Shown here one piece after another: positions 37,958 through 46,908 of a DNA stretch of 64,000 nt. The notes under the pieces are model-generated. The model had not been told where the DNA came from and made no database searches. It saw nothing but the letters and a program-made list of their open reading frames with translations. The DNA is from Methylotenera sp. Lineage in GTDB: Bacteria > Pseudomonadota > Gammaproteobacteria > Burkholderiales > Methylophilaceae. Numbering within the stretch: the stretch's first letter is position 1; each line of letters begins with the position of its first letter. Where the stretch lies: assembly GCA_021732365.1 (NCBI GenBank), contig JAKFVD010000026.1, positions 30,197 through 94,196 on the forward strand. The letters run 5' to 3'. A program made the position numbers and the translations under genes.

Positions 37958-38032
37958 AATATTCTCTTCAAATAAATGGATATATTGCCTATTATAGTGG
38001 TTAAGTAGATTATTTTTAACTGAAAGCTAAAT

Positions 38033-38422
38033 ATGGCGGTAGGAAAATTCGTGGCAGTACAGTGGCTGGCAGTTGGTGGTGGTGCCGCCTTGGGGGCTTG
38101 GGCGCGCTGGGGGCTGGGCATTCTTTTTAATGCAAGTATGTTGCCTATGGGCACATTAATCGCTAATTTAAGCGGCGGCTTGATGATGGGTATGGCGCTA
38201 GCTTATTTTGTAACAGCGCCTCACCAAAATGAGCTGCGCTTATTTGTAATGACTGGTTTTTTAGGCGGCTTAACTACTTTCTCGGCATTTTCGGCAGAGG
38301 CTTTTAATTTTTTATATAAACAACAATATGCATGGGCGATTGGCCATATTGCTAGCCATGTGATTGGTAGCTTATTGATGACAGCTATCGGTTTTATGTT
38401 CATTCAGTATTTTAAAAATTAA
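38033..38422 (+). CDS. crcB: Fluoride ion exporter CrcB/Fluc
   Basis: Fluc channels expel fluoride as antiparallel dimers. The 129-residue protein has four membrane segments, the GAWARWGLG start, MGTLIANLSGGLMMG (the conserved Asn), and GFLGGLTTFSAFSAE, the TxFS phenylalanine region. The single-gene homodimeric form fits. I looked for a crcB fluoride riboswitch in the 75 bases upstream and saw none. A terminator follows, shared with rne. Confidence 0.93.
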   Translation: MAVGKFVAVQWLAVGGGAALGAWARWGLGILFNASMLPMGTLIANLSGGLMMGMALAYFVTAPHQNELRLFVMTGFLGGLTTFSAFSAEAFNFLYKQQYAWAIGHIASHVIGSLLMTAIGFMFIQYFKN

Positions 38423-38471
38423 TGGCTATATACATTTAATACGCACATTTAGTCCTAACATTAATTTAATC

Positions 38472-38505
38472 AAAAAAAAGCCCAGCATTTAAACTGGGCT
38501 TTTTA
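38472..38505. terminator. Bidirectional terminator between crcB and rne
   Basis: AAAAGCCCAG (38476-38485) pairs with CTGGGCTTTT (38494-38503), with an A-run on the left and T-run on the right, serving both converging genes. Confidence 0.93.
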
Positions 38506-38527
38506 ATTTAACGCAATTAATTGCGTA

Positions 38528-41197
38528 TTACTTTTGTGTTTCCACCATCACTAAAGGCGCTTCATCTGATTGCGTTTCAGAAGTTTTCTTCCAGTTTGGT
38601 GCTTTGCGAGGCGCTTTTTGTTTTGCTGGTTCAGCTGCTGGCGCAGCTATTTTTGCGTCACCTTTAGTTTCCACTAACTGCAAGCCACCTTCATTTGAAT
38701 TAGTACTTAAATCTGCTGTTTTAGCAGGTTTGCGCGCTGGTTTTTTAGCGGCTTTTGGTTTGGCTGGCTTTTCAGCTTCTGCCGGGGCCGCCGCCTCTGT
38801 AACCGCTGCTTTTTTCGTTGATACCACTTCAATTCTTGCATCAATTGCAATCGGTTTTTGCGTTTTAGCTTTAGCGGGTTTTTGCGGTTTTTCTGCTTTA
38901 GCTGGCGCTTCTTTTACGGGCGTTGCTTTTGTTTCGTTTACAGAAACGCTTGGCGCAATCGCTTCTACCTTAACCACAATCGGTGTTGTATCTGCAACCA
39001 CATCATTTGGCACAAATGCAGGTGTTGTTGCATTTGGGTCGCGTGGTTCACGGTTATCTTCACGGTTTGCATCACGATTTTTATTACGATTACGACCACC
39101 GCGGCTACGGCGACCACTACGCTCTTGACGTGGCGGCTGATTAGCATCCACTGCAACCGAGTTTGGTAAACCAGTTGCTACAGTTGCTGCTTCAACTTTC
39201 TCAATCACCTCTGGCCGCACTTCGTTTTTCGCCTCAACATTTCTGTTGTCGATTCTATCTTGACGTTGCGGGCGCTCTTGACGTTCTGGTCTTGCTTGTT
39301 GCGGTTTCGCTTGCTGTTGCTGCGGTTTGTCGTTGCTAACATTATTACGATCACGATTATTCGCATTACGGTCGCGATTACGATTGCGATCACGGTCGCG
39401 ATTATTGTTGCGGTTACGATCATTATTGCCGCGCGCGCCATCTCTTGCTTCACGTGCCGTAGTCGCTGCTTCCGCGCTTACTTTTGCATCGTCTTTACCA
39501 GAGAACCACTTTTTAATACGGCTTAAAAGTGATGTTTTAGCCGCTGGAGCAGCAACTTCTGCCGCTACTTTTTGCTCAACCAATGGTGCCGATGTCGCCG
39601 TTTTAATGCCTTTTACTAATGCTTCTGGCGCTTTTGGTTTTGACTCTTCTGTCATATTGCGTACATAAGCGGTCTCTGCTGGCAACTCAACCATTTTATA
39701 GCTGGCTTGCGACGTTTCTTCCGTTACATCATCTTGCTTGATGCGTGTGATGCTGTAATTAGGCGTTTCCATGTGTACATTAGGAATCAACACCACTTCA
39801 ACACCCATGCGCTGTTCAATTTTGTGAATATCAGCACGTTTTTCATTTAGCAAGAATGTTGCCGCTTCAACAGGCAATTGCACTTGAATAATGGCGCTAT
39901 TGTCTTTCATCGCTTCTTCTTGTGTGATACGCAAGATATGCAATGCAGTTGATTCGATACCACGGATGTGGCCTGTGCCGCTACAGCGTGGGCAGGCCGC
40001 ATGGTTGGTTTCACCTAGGCTTGGGCGTAAACGTTGACGTGAAAGCTCTAATAAACCAAAGCGTGAGATTTTGCCCGTTTGAACACGTGCGCGGTCTGCA
40101 TGCAGCGCATCACGTAACGTATTTTCTACTTCGCGTTGGTTACGCTGGCTTTCCATATCAATAAAGTCGATCACCACCAAACCGCCAAGGTCGCGTAAAC
40201 GCAATTGACGTGCGACTTCTTCAGCTGCTTCTAAATTGGTGTTGAATGCGGTTTGCTCAATGTCTGCGCCTTTAATGCTACGGCCAGAGTTAACGTCAAC
40301 TGAAACTAAAGCTTCGGTATGGTCAATCACAATCGCGCCGCCAGAAGGCAAACGCACTTCGCGTGAAAAAGCCGATTCAATCTGGTGTTCGATTTGGAAA
40401 CGCGAGAATAACGGGATTTCGTCTTGGTACAATTTCACACGCGCCACATTGCCTGGCATCACGTGATTCATAAACTGCACAGCTTGTTCGTGCACATCTG
40501 GCGTGTCGATTAAAATCTCGCCGATATCGGCACTAAAGTAATCGCGAATCGCGCGAATGACTAAACTGCCTTCTTGGTAGATTAAAAACGCGCCAGGTTG
40601 AATGTGAGAAGCTTCTTCAACTGCTGTCCATAATTGAGTTAAGTAATTTAAATCCCACTGCAACTCTTCTGCATTACGGCCAATACCAGCAGTACGCGCA
40701 ATAATACTCATGTTTTTTGGCACTTCTAACTGCGCCATTACATCCCGTAATTCGTTGCGGTCTTCGCCTTCGATACGGCGTGAAACACCGCCACCACGTG
40801 GATTGTTTGGCATCAAAACCAAGTAACGACCAGCCAGTGAGATATAAGTGGTTAAAGCTGCGCCTTTATTACCGCGCTCATCTTTATCGACTTGAACAAT
40901 TAATTCCTGGCCTTCTTTGATGACGTCTTGAATGCGCGCTTTGCCACTATCTGCTTTTTCAGAATAGTAGCTACGTGAGATTTCTTTAAATGGTAAAAAG
41001 CCGTGGCGCTCCATGCCGTAATCGACAAAAGCGGCTTCTAAGGATGGTTCTACACGGGTGATGACGCCTTTGTAAATATTACTTTTACGTTGTTCTTTAC
41101 CTGCGTGTTCAATGTCTAAATCGACGAGCTTTTGCCCGTCTACGATTGCAACGCGTAATTCTTCGGATTGCGTTGCATTAAATAACATGCGTTTCAT
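38528..41197 (-). CDS. rne: Ribonuclease E
   Basis: RNase E is the main endonuclease of mRNA decay and rRNA/tRNA processing and scaffolds the degradosome. The 889-residue protein starts [18 protein letters not shown] as in E. coli. An S1 domain lies near residues 38-120, the catalytic VDVNSGRS and DFIDM aspartates follow, and the zinc-link CPRCSG occurs near residue 405. After about residue 510 comes a long unstructured tail rich in Arg, Asn, Asp, Ala, Lys and Pro with RDRNRN repeats, the expected scaffold region. It is divergent from rluC, as in E. coli, over an unusually structured 640-base spacer. Confidence 0.96.
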   Translation of the reverse strand: MKRMLFNATQSEELRVAIVDGQKLVDLDIEHAGKEQRKSNIYKGVITRVEPSLEAAFVDYGMERHGFLPFKEISRSYYSEKADSGKARIQDVIKEGQELIVQVDKDERGNKGAALTTYISLAGRYLVLMPNNPRGGGVSRRIEGEDRNELRDVMAQLEVPKNMSIIARTAGIGRNAEELQWDLNYLTQLWTAVEEASHIQPGAFLIYQEGSLVIRAIRDYFSADIGEILIDTPDVHEQAVQFMNHVMPGNVARVKLYQDEIPLFSRFQIEHQIESAFSREVRLPSGGAIVIDHTEALVSVDVNSGRSIKGADIEQTAFNTNLEAAEEVARQLRLRDLGGLVVIDFIDMESQRNQREVENTLRDALHADRARVQTGKISRFGLLELSRQRLRPSLGETNHAACPRCSGTGHIRGIESTALHILRITQEEAMKDNSAIIQVQLPVEAATFLLNEKRADIHKIEQRMGVEVVLIPNVHMETPNYSITRIKQDDVTEETSQASYKMVELPAETAYVRNMTEESKPKAPEALVKGIKTATSAPLVEQKVAAEVAAPAAKTSLLSRIKKWFSGKDDAKVSAEAATTAREARDGARGNNDRNRNNNRDRDRNRNRDRNANNRDRNNVSNDKPQQQQAKPQQARPERQERPQRQDRIDNRNVEAKNEVRPEVIEKVEAATVATGLPNSVAVDANQPPRQERSGRRSRGGRNRNKNRDANREDNREPRDPNATTPAFVPNDVVADTTPIVVKVEAIAPSVSVNETKATPVKEAPAKAEKPQKPAKAKTQKPIAIDARIEVVSTKKAAVTEAAAPAEAEKPAKPKAAKKPARKPAKTADLSTNSNEGGLQLVETKGDAKIAAPAAEPAKQKAPRKAPNWKKTSETQSDEAPLVMVETQK

Positions 41198-41837
41198 TGA
41201 TTGCTCCCGCGCTCAGAGCAATGCAGACATTGAATAGTTAAGCGTTGAAACTTAACCATTAAATATACTTAAAAATATATTTAAATAAATTACTTTGAAT
41301 AAAGCGACTGAGGAATATTAGTAGAATATCTAGGCGCATGTGACTTAACTTGCGCTTATATTAAGCATACACGTATTTAAGCATGCGCGAGCATTGGCGC
41401 AGCGTCTAGGCTGCTTAAAATCAATCGGACGCTGGTTGCGTTTTAGTTAATTGTAACCATTTCTAATAATAGAAATCGCTTGGTTACGTTTTTTTTAATT
41501 GATTGAAAAATGTCTCATCATCTTAAAATGCATGATCTTAAAAAGATGCCGAATAATATTATCTATATAGTTCGGCATAAATTCGTTAAAATTCGGTCTT
41601 CAGTAACTTTAGTCGCGTTTATGTTTATTTGTCTGCGGCGGCTAGAGCGCAATTGTTTTATCGCTACTTAAATATGGCGAGCGGTATTAGCCAAATATTT
41701 TTGTCATCAATTGATTCGTTTTGCGAGTCAATTAATTATTAAGTGTTTGCCGACATGCTTAAAGCAATTGCTTTTAAGTTAATAAGTCAACAACATCAAT
41801 AGTATAGGCGCAATCAGCCGTTTAAGCAAAAGTTAAC
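41198..41837. other. 640-base structured intergenic region between rne and rluC
   Basis: No convincing reading frame lies here. Several inverted repeats do: GCGCA/TGCGC (41334-41355); TTAAGCA/TGCTTAA (41377-41418), enclosing TGCGC/GCGCA; GTAACCA..TTTCTA/TAGAAA..TGGTTAC (41453-41487); and ATGCCGAA/TTCGGCAT (41546-41578). In E. coli the long rne leader mediates feedback control by RNase E, and rluC is also divergent. By analogy, part of this region may be the rne 5' leader. Confidence 0.6.
41453..41496 (+). terminator. Terminator-like hairpin in the rne-rluC spacer
   Basis: GTAACCA and TTTCTA pair with TAGAAA and TGGTTAC around a short loop with a five-base bulge (TCGCT). The stem is followed by G and eight T residues on the plus strand. 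No plus-strand protein gene precedes it, so it may end a small RNA or a short rluC leader transcript. Confidence 0.6.
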
Positions 41838-42854
41838 ATGCAAATAGAGCAAATAAACCAGCCAGAAAAACCCATCGGTGCGCACGCTGCGGCGAATGTG
41901 ACGATTGATGAAGCCAGCGAAGGGCAACGCATTGATAATTTTCTGGCAAAAGTGCTAAAAGGCGTACCAAAAAGTCATATTTACCGCATTTTGCGTAGCG
42001 GCGAAGTGCGGGTGAATAAAGGCCGCATTGATGCATCTTATAAATTATTAATTGGCGATATTGTGCGCGTGCCGCCGATTCGCATTGCTGCGAATGACAA
42101 AGAATTATTGGAAAATCAGACTAATCAGCCCGCAAAATCGGTGCTCGAAAGTACGATTATTTTTGAAGACGATGCATTGCTCATCATTGATAAACCCGCT
42201 GGATTTGCGGTGCACGGCGGCAGCGGCGTTAGCCGTGGCGTGATTGAGCAATTGCGGATGGAACGCCCAAAAGCGAAATTTTTAGAATTAGTGCATCGCT
42301 TGGACCGCGAAACTTCGGGCGTATTAATGCTGGCAAAAAAACGCGCTGCCTTGGTGGCTTTGCATGAAATGATTCGCAATAATCAGACGGATAAGCGTTA
42401 TTTAATGCTGGTTGCTGGCGAATGGACTGATCAAAAGAAACGCGTTGCAATGGATTTGCAAAAGTATGTATTACCGAATGGCGAGCGACGCGTGAATGTC
42501 GTGACCGATAAAAGCAAAGATAAATACGATCAAGCACAACATTCGGAAACGATTTTTTACTTGAAACAAGCGTTTGCTGGCTTCACATTATTAGAAGCGC
42601 AATTGATTACTGGTCGCACGCATCAATTGCGTGTGCAGCTGGCGCATTTGGGTTTTCCGATTGTGGGCGATGATAAATATGGCGATTTTGCCAATAACAA
42701 AGCCTTGCAGAAAAAAGGTTTAAAACGCATGTTTTTACATTCCGCTGAAACAAATTTGCGCCATCCTATCTCAGACGATAAGCTCAAATTGATTGCGCCT
42801 TTGCCGCAAGAGTTACAAAAATTTATGAATAGTTTAAAAAAGTTAGAAAGTTAA
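41838..42854 (+). CDS. rluC: 23S rRNA pseudouridine synthase RluC-like
   Basis: RluC converts uridines 955, 2504 and 2580 (E. coli numbers) of 23S rRNA to pseudouridine. The 338-residue protein has an S4 RNA-binding domain (about residues 25-85, GQRIDNFLAKVLKGVPKSHIYRIL), then the RluA-type catalytic domain with LVHRLDRETSGVLMLAKK holding the catalytic Asp, and GRTHQLRVQLAHLGFPIVGDDKYG. It lies divergent from rne and ten bases before the HAD gene. Confidence 0.94.
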   Translation: MQIEQINQPEKPIGAHAAANVTIDEASEGQRIDNFLAKVLKGVPKSHIYRILRSGEVRVNKGRIDASYKLLIGDIVRVPPIRIAANDKELLENQTNQPAKSVLESTIIFEDDALLIIDKPAGFAVHGGSGVSRGVIEQLRMERPKAKFLELVHRLDRETSGVLMLAKKRAALVALHEMIRNNQTDKRYLMLVAGEWTDQKKRVAMDLQKYVLPNGERRVNVVTDKSKDKYDQAQHSETIFYLKQAFAGFTLLEAQLITGRTHQLRVQLAHLGFPIVGDDKYGDFANNKALQKKGLKRMFLHSAETNLRHPISDDKLKLIAPLPQELQKFMNSLKKLES

Positions 42855-42863
42855 CCCAATAAA

Positions 42864-43538
42864 ATGGTTGAAAATACTACAAATAAAAATAAGCAATTTG
42901 ATTTAATCGTATGGGATTGGGACGGCACACTGGCCAATTCGACGGGCATGATTGTAAATGCAATTGTCAAAGCTGCAGAGCAAGTTGGTTTGCCAACTTT
43001 GGATCCGCAAGCGGCGAGTAATATTATCGGCTTGGGGCTAAAAGAATCGATTTATGCGCTTTATGGCGATATTCCAAGCGAAAAAGCGCAAGCATTGGCG
43101 GCGCAATATACCACTAATTATTATGCTGGCGAGAGCGAAATTCCGTTGTTTGATGGCGCGAAAGAAACGATTATTGAGCTAAATCGCCGTGGCTATAAAT
43201 TAGCGGTAGCCACTGGTAAAGGTCGGCGCGGCTTAAATTTGGCGCTGCAACATTGCGGTTTAGGCAATTATTTTCATGCCACGCGCACGGTGGACGAATG
43301 TTTTTCAAAGCCGCATCCACAAATGTTGGATGAATTAATGGATTTGCTGGTGGCAACGCCTGAGCGCACGCTGATGATTGGCGACACTAGTTACGATTTG
43401 CAGATGGCGCAAAATGCAGGCGTTGCATCGGTTGCTGTGACGTTTGGCGCACAAACACAAGATAAATTAGTCGGTTATAATCCTTTAAAAATATTCGACC
43501 AATTTAATGGGTTAAGTAATTGGTTACTTAACCCTTAA
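42864..43538 (+). CDS. HAD-superfamily phosphatase (phosphoglycolate phosphatase-like)
   Basis: The 224-residue HAD subfamily IA enzyme has nucleophile Asp18 and acid/base Asp20 in WDWDGTLANS, then LAVATGKGRRGL with the motif II Thr and motif III Lys, and MIGDTSYDLQMA with the acidic pair. Its substrate is not certain; phosphoglycolate and related small phosphates are typical. It is linked to rluC in many betaproteobacteria. A perfect hairpin is encoded in its last ten codons. Confidence 0.88.
   Translation: MVENTTNKNKQFDLIVWDWDGTLANSTGMIVNAIVKAAEQVGLPTLDPQAASNIIGLGLKESIYALYGDIPSEKAQALAAQYTTNYYAGESEIPLFDGAKETIIELNRRGYKLAVATGKGRRGLNLALQHCGLGNYFHATRTVDECFSKPHPQMLDELMDLLVATPERTLMIGDTSYDLQMAQNAGVASVAVTFGAQTQDKLVGYNPLKIFDQFNGLSNWLLNP
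43509..43534 (+). terminator. Hairpin inside the 3' end of the HAD gene
   Basis: GGGTTAAGTAA, loop TTGG, TTACTTAACCC: a perfect 11-base stem within the coding sequence, ending just before the TAA stop (43536-43538). Each arm includes the octamer GGTTAAGT. A-rich sequence rather than U follows, so termination is doubtful. Confidence 0.5.
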
Positions 43539-43553
43539 AATCAGCCAAAAAAC

Positions 43554-43916
43554 ATGCAAAAACAGACGATTATTTTAAATAGCGACGATTTAGCCGAAAA
43601 ATCACGCGGATTGCGCTTTGATTTGCCGCAATTGGGTGAGATGGCAACTGGCTTTGTGGTGCGCTATCACGGCAAAGCGCATGCTTATGTGAATAAATGT
43701 GCGCATGTGCCGATTGAGCTGGATTGGAACCAAGGTGAGTTTTTCACGGTCAGCAAAGATTATTTGATTTGCGCCACGCATGGTGCGCATTACGCGCCTG
43801 ATACGGGATATTGCGTGATGGGCCCGTGCAAAGGAAAACGCTTGCAAGCGATACCCGTTACAGAACAGAATAATGAAATTACCATTCATTTAGATCAAAT
43901 CAAGAAATATTTATAA
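43554..43916 (+). CDS. Rieske [2Fe-2S] ferredoxin-like protein
   Basis: The 120-residue protein is a single Rieske domain. Ligands are Cys49-x-His51 (KCAHVPI) and Cys73-x2-His76 (CATHGAHY). The usual longer loop between them contains GEFFTVSKDYLI. There is no signal peptide or membrane anchor, so it is cytoplasmic and probably an electron carrier for an oxygenase or nitrite-type reductase whose partner is not nearby. It sits 15 bases after the HAD gene and 81 before sppA. Confidence 0.9.
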   Translation: MQKQTIILNSDDLAEKSRGLRFDLPQLGEMATGFVVRYHGKAHAYVNKCAHVPIELDWNQGEFFTVSKDYLICATHGAHYAPDTGYCVMGPCKGKRLQAIPVTEQNNEITIHLDQIKKYL

Positions 43917-43997
43917 TTTATTAAATGCAAACATTCAAACCAAGCAGTTTTTAGTTAAATTTGTGGGTTAAGTATCTATCATTCAGAAAGCGTAAAC

Positions 43998-44933
43998 ATG
44001 TCAGAAGACCATAATTGGCAACAACAAACCATTGAAAAACTCGCGTTGTCTGGGCTACAGGAACAAAAAGCAGCAAGACGTTGGAATATCTTTTTTAAAG
44101 TACTGATGTTCGCCTATTTGTTTATTGTATTGTTTTTGGCGCTAGGCTGGCTTGGCGGTACTAAAGCAGGCACTGGCGAGCATACGGCGCTAATTGAGAT
44201 TGCTGGGGTGATAGAAGCAGGTGGCGATGTGAATGCTGACTCTGTGATTAGCAGCTTAAATGATGCCTATGAGAGTAAAGGCACTAAAGGCATTATTTTA
44301 CGCATCAACAGCCCAGGCGGCAGTCCAGTGCAATCAGGTATTATTTTTGATGAAATTAGACGCCAAAAGAAACTGCACCCAAGCATTCCAGTATATGCAG
44401 TGGTAGAAGATATTTGTGCCTCTGGTGGTTACTATATTGCTGCAGCAGCCGATAAAATTTACGTAGATAAAGCCAGTATTGTTGGCTCAATTGGCGTATT
44501 AATGGATGGTTATGGCTTTACTGAGGTGATGAAAAAAGTGGGCGTTGAACGCCGCTTGCTGACGGCTGGCGAAAACAAAGCGATGTTAGATCCCTTTTCA
44601 CCGCTCAATCCAAAGCATCAACAACTTGCACAAACCATGCTTAACCAAATACACGAACAGTTTAAAACTGTGGTGCGTCAAGGCCGCGGCAGCCGTTTGG
44701 TTGAAGACAATGAAACCTTTAGCGGTTTATTTTGGAGTGGTGAGCAAAGCATTAAAATAGGCCTTGCAGATGCGCTGGGCAGTGCAGATTATGTGGCGAG
44801 AGAAGTTATTAAACAAGAAGAAATCGTTGATTATTCCTATCAAGATAGCGTAGTCGATCGATTTGCTAAACGTTTGGGCGCGAGTATGGCAAAATCAATC
44901 GGTATCAGTAAATTAGGATTAGAACTACGCTAA
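43998..44933 (+). CDS. sppA: Signal peptide peptidase SppA (S49 family)
   Basis: SppA cleaves leftover signal peptides in the membrane. The 311-residue protein is the short single-domain type (E. coli SppA has about 618 residues with a duplicated domain). It has one N-terminal membrane segment (about residues 33-54), INSPGGSPVQSG, and the nucleophile Ser142 in ICASGGYYIAAAAD. The YVDKASIVGSIGV segment follows. It is followed by a strong terminator. Confidence 0.92.
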   Translation: MSEDHNWQQQTIEKLALSGLQEQKAARRWNIFFKVLMFAYLFIVLFLALGWLGGTKAGTGEHTALIEIAGVIEAGGDVNADSVISSLNDAYESKGTKGIILRINSPGGSPVQSGIIFDEIRRQKKLHPSIPVYAVVEDICASGGYYIAAAADKIYVDKASIVGSIGVLMDGYGFTEVMKKVGVERRLLTAGENKAMLDPFSPLNPKHQQLAQTMLNQIHEQFKTVVRQGRGSRLVEDNETFSGLFWSGEQSIKIGLADALGSADYVAREVIKQEEIVDYSYQDSVVDRFAKRLGASMAKSIGISKLGLELR

Positions 44934-44955
44934 CCATTGATTCGATTGCTCATTT

Positions 44956-44997
44956 AATAAACTTGCATAAGCGATTGCTATGCAAGTTTATTTTTTT
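44956..44997 (+). terminator. Intrinsic terminator after sppA
   Basis: AATAAACTTGCATA (44956-44969) pairs perfectly with TATGCAAGTTTATT (44979-44992) over 14 bases, followed by a T-run (44991-44997). Confidence 0.9.
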
Positions 44998-45038
44998 CAA
45001 CTATAGTCATACGGTTTTGTTACAAATGCAGAGCTTAA

Positions 45039-46805
45039 TTGAATCATATTAAAACTATAAATTCACTAAAAGTGGTTACACAATTTAAAGCCTTTATCAA
45101 ACAAATAAAAACCGCTCTTATTCAGCTTAGTTTGATACTTTTAGCATGCATTTTTTCAATGATTGCATTGGCTAACCCTGGTTCTAATAACTTAAGCTCA
45201 AACAGCACTAATTTAAATCAAACTCAATTTTCGAGAAATTTGCATGGTGTTTGGCATTCGATCTCTGAATACTCATCGCAAACCTTTACACCGAATTTTC
45301 TAATAGATCCACTGCAAGCAAGTAATTTCAAATCTTCCCAAAAAATTAACCATACTGGCGGTCATTATGCTTACGTGGCACAAGTCAATATTACGCGAGC
45401 AGGTGCGTATGTTGTCGATTTTAAGAATACAAGTACCATTGCGCAATTTAAACACACGCTTTATAACCAACAAAACCAACTAGTTGTCAGTCTAAATGGC
45501 GGCATTGAGAATACTACGCCCAACCCATTTTTTCTGAGGCATGGTAGAGAGTTAACACTTGAAACAGGGCAATATCAGCTAATAACAGAGATTATTTCGC
45601 CTAATTTTTTAGCGATTCCAGAACCTTATATTGACGAGAGAGCAAATTATCAGCAAGAAGTCAAACTGAGTAATACGCTAACACTGATTGCTTTAGGTGT
45701 TTTCTTTGGTTTGGGGATTTACTACGCTGTGCTTGCTGCTTATCGCAACCGTCTTGCAGAGGGCATGTATGCAAGCTTTATTGCAGGTAATTTCTTGTTT
45801 AATAGTGCCACCTTATTAGTACTCGCTGATGTGCTGAAAGTGCATTCTTTATATTGGGCAACCATGCCCATTTTATTTTCTAATATTGCCTATGTTGTTT
45901 TTGTGATGGCATTATTAGAGATTAAACGCGAAACTAAAAAAGCTTTGTATCATGTAGGCATCGCTATTTTTGGGTTGATGTGCATATTTGTTGGATTAGC
46001 ACTTGTATATCCCAATTGGGCACTGGAGTTATCTCGTTACGGCGTAGGCATGTTTTTAACGTATGGTTTAGTCAGCGCTATCATTGAAGTGAGGCGCAAA
46101 AATCCGACTGCAAAACGCTATTTAGTTGCGATTAGCTTATTTTTTACGTTGGGATTAATCACAATCAGCTTAAGCCAAATTGAAAATCAATATACGTTTT
46201 ATATTGAGCATATGGGTTTGGTGAGCGTTGCGATTGAGGTGATTTTATTGGCACTGGTGCTTTCTTATCAGTTTTCAGAATTGCATCGTGACAAAGAACA
46301 GGCATTAGTTGAGTTAGAGGTTAGTAATAAAACCGCTCATTCTGATTCGTTAACTGGCTTACCAAATCGACATGCACTATCAAAAGAAATTGCTAATCTG
46401 CCGCTATACGGCAGCCTTACTTTTATTGATTTAGATGGACTTAAGTTTTATAACGATACGCATGGACATGAACGTGGAGATGACTTGCTGTGCAGTTTTG
46501 CCGACTGTTATCAACACAGCTTAGGGCAAACTTTAAAGTTGTATCGTCTGGGTGGCGATGAGTTTGCAGTGATTAGCGAAAGTGGTGATTTGCCTAAAGT
46601 AGAAACTAGCTTAGATGAGGCTTTAAACGCAATGCGCGCGGTTGGTTTTGAATTTGCAGGAGCTAGTGCAGGGTCTGCATATGGATATGAAGCTGAAAAT
46701 ATTGCCACATTAATGCGAATGGCTGATAACCGTATGTATGAAAATAAACGATTAAGAAAAGCCAAAACAGAAATAATACAAAAAGAGTTTAAGTTCGGTC
46801 ACTAG
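45039..46805 (+). CDS. 7TM sensor diguanylate cyclase (7TMR-DISM + GGDEF)
   Basis: This 588-residue membrane sensor has an N-terminal signal region, a periplasmic 7TMR-DISMED2-like domain (FLRHGRELTLETGQYQL), about seven membrane segments (residues about 210-410), a short coiled linker, and a C-terminal GGDEF domain. The active motif RLGGDEFAV is intact and LTGLPNRHAL is typical, so it should make c-di-GMP. I see no RxxD inhibitory I-site. The only reachable starts are TTG 45039 or GTG 45072, both without a clear ribosome site, so the exact N-terminus is uncertain. The signal it senses is unknown. Confidence 0.85.
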   Translation: MNHIKTINSLKVVTQFKAFIKQIKTALIQLSLILLACIFSMIALANPGSNNLSSNSTNLNQTQFSRNLHGVWHSISEYSSQTFTPNFLIDPLQASNFKSSQKINHTGGHYAYVAQVNITRAGAYVVDFKNTSTIAQFKHTLYNQQNQLVVSLNGGIENTTPNPFFLRHGRELTLETGQYQLITEIISPNFLAIPEPYIDERANYQQEVKLSNTLTLIALGVFFGLGIYYAVLAAYRNRLAEGMYASFIAGNFLFNSATLLVLADVLKVHSLYWATMPILFSNIAYVVFVMALLEIKRETKKALYHVGIAIFGLMCIFVGLALVYPNWALELSRYGVGMFLTYGLVSAIIEVRRKNPTAKRYLVAISLFFTLGLITISLSQIENQYTFYIEHMGLVSVAIEVILLALVLSYQFSELHRDKEQALVELEVSNKTAHSDSLTGLPNRHALSKEIANLPLYGSLTFIDLDGLKFYNDTHGHERGDDLLCSFADCYQHSLGQTLKLYRLGGDEFAVISESGDLPKVETSLDEALNAMRAVGFEFAGASAGSAYGYEAENIATLMRMADNRMYENKRLRKAKTEIIQKEFKFGH

Positions 46806-46908
46806 CACTTAACCGTTAAAATGACTTAAAAAGTAGTCAGTAATAACACTTTTTTTAGTGCCTAATTTAGAAAGTTGGCAAAGAGTCGGATTTTTAAAAC
46901 TGAGTAAA

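Noticed and set aside
37958..38032. Fluoride riboswitch upstream of crcB
   Set aside because: The 75-base leader does not contain the conserved crcB-motif sequence or pseudoknot layout.
38604..39128. 174-codon open frame antisense to rne
   Set aside because: It mirrors the low-complexity RNase E tail and has no independent support.
46806..46908. Terminator between the GGDEF gene and the FadL-type gene
   Set aside because: CACTTTTTTTAGTG gives only a four-base stem; too weak to list.
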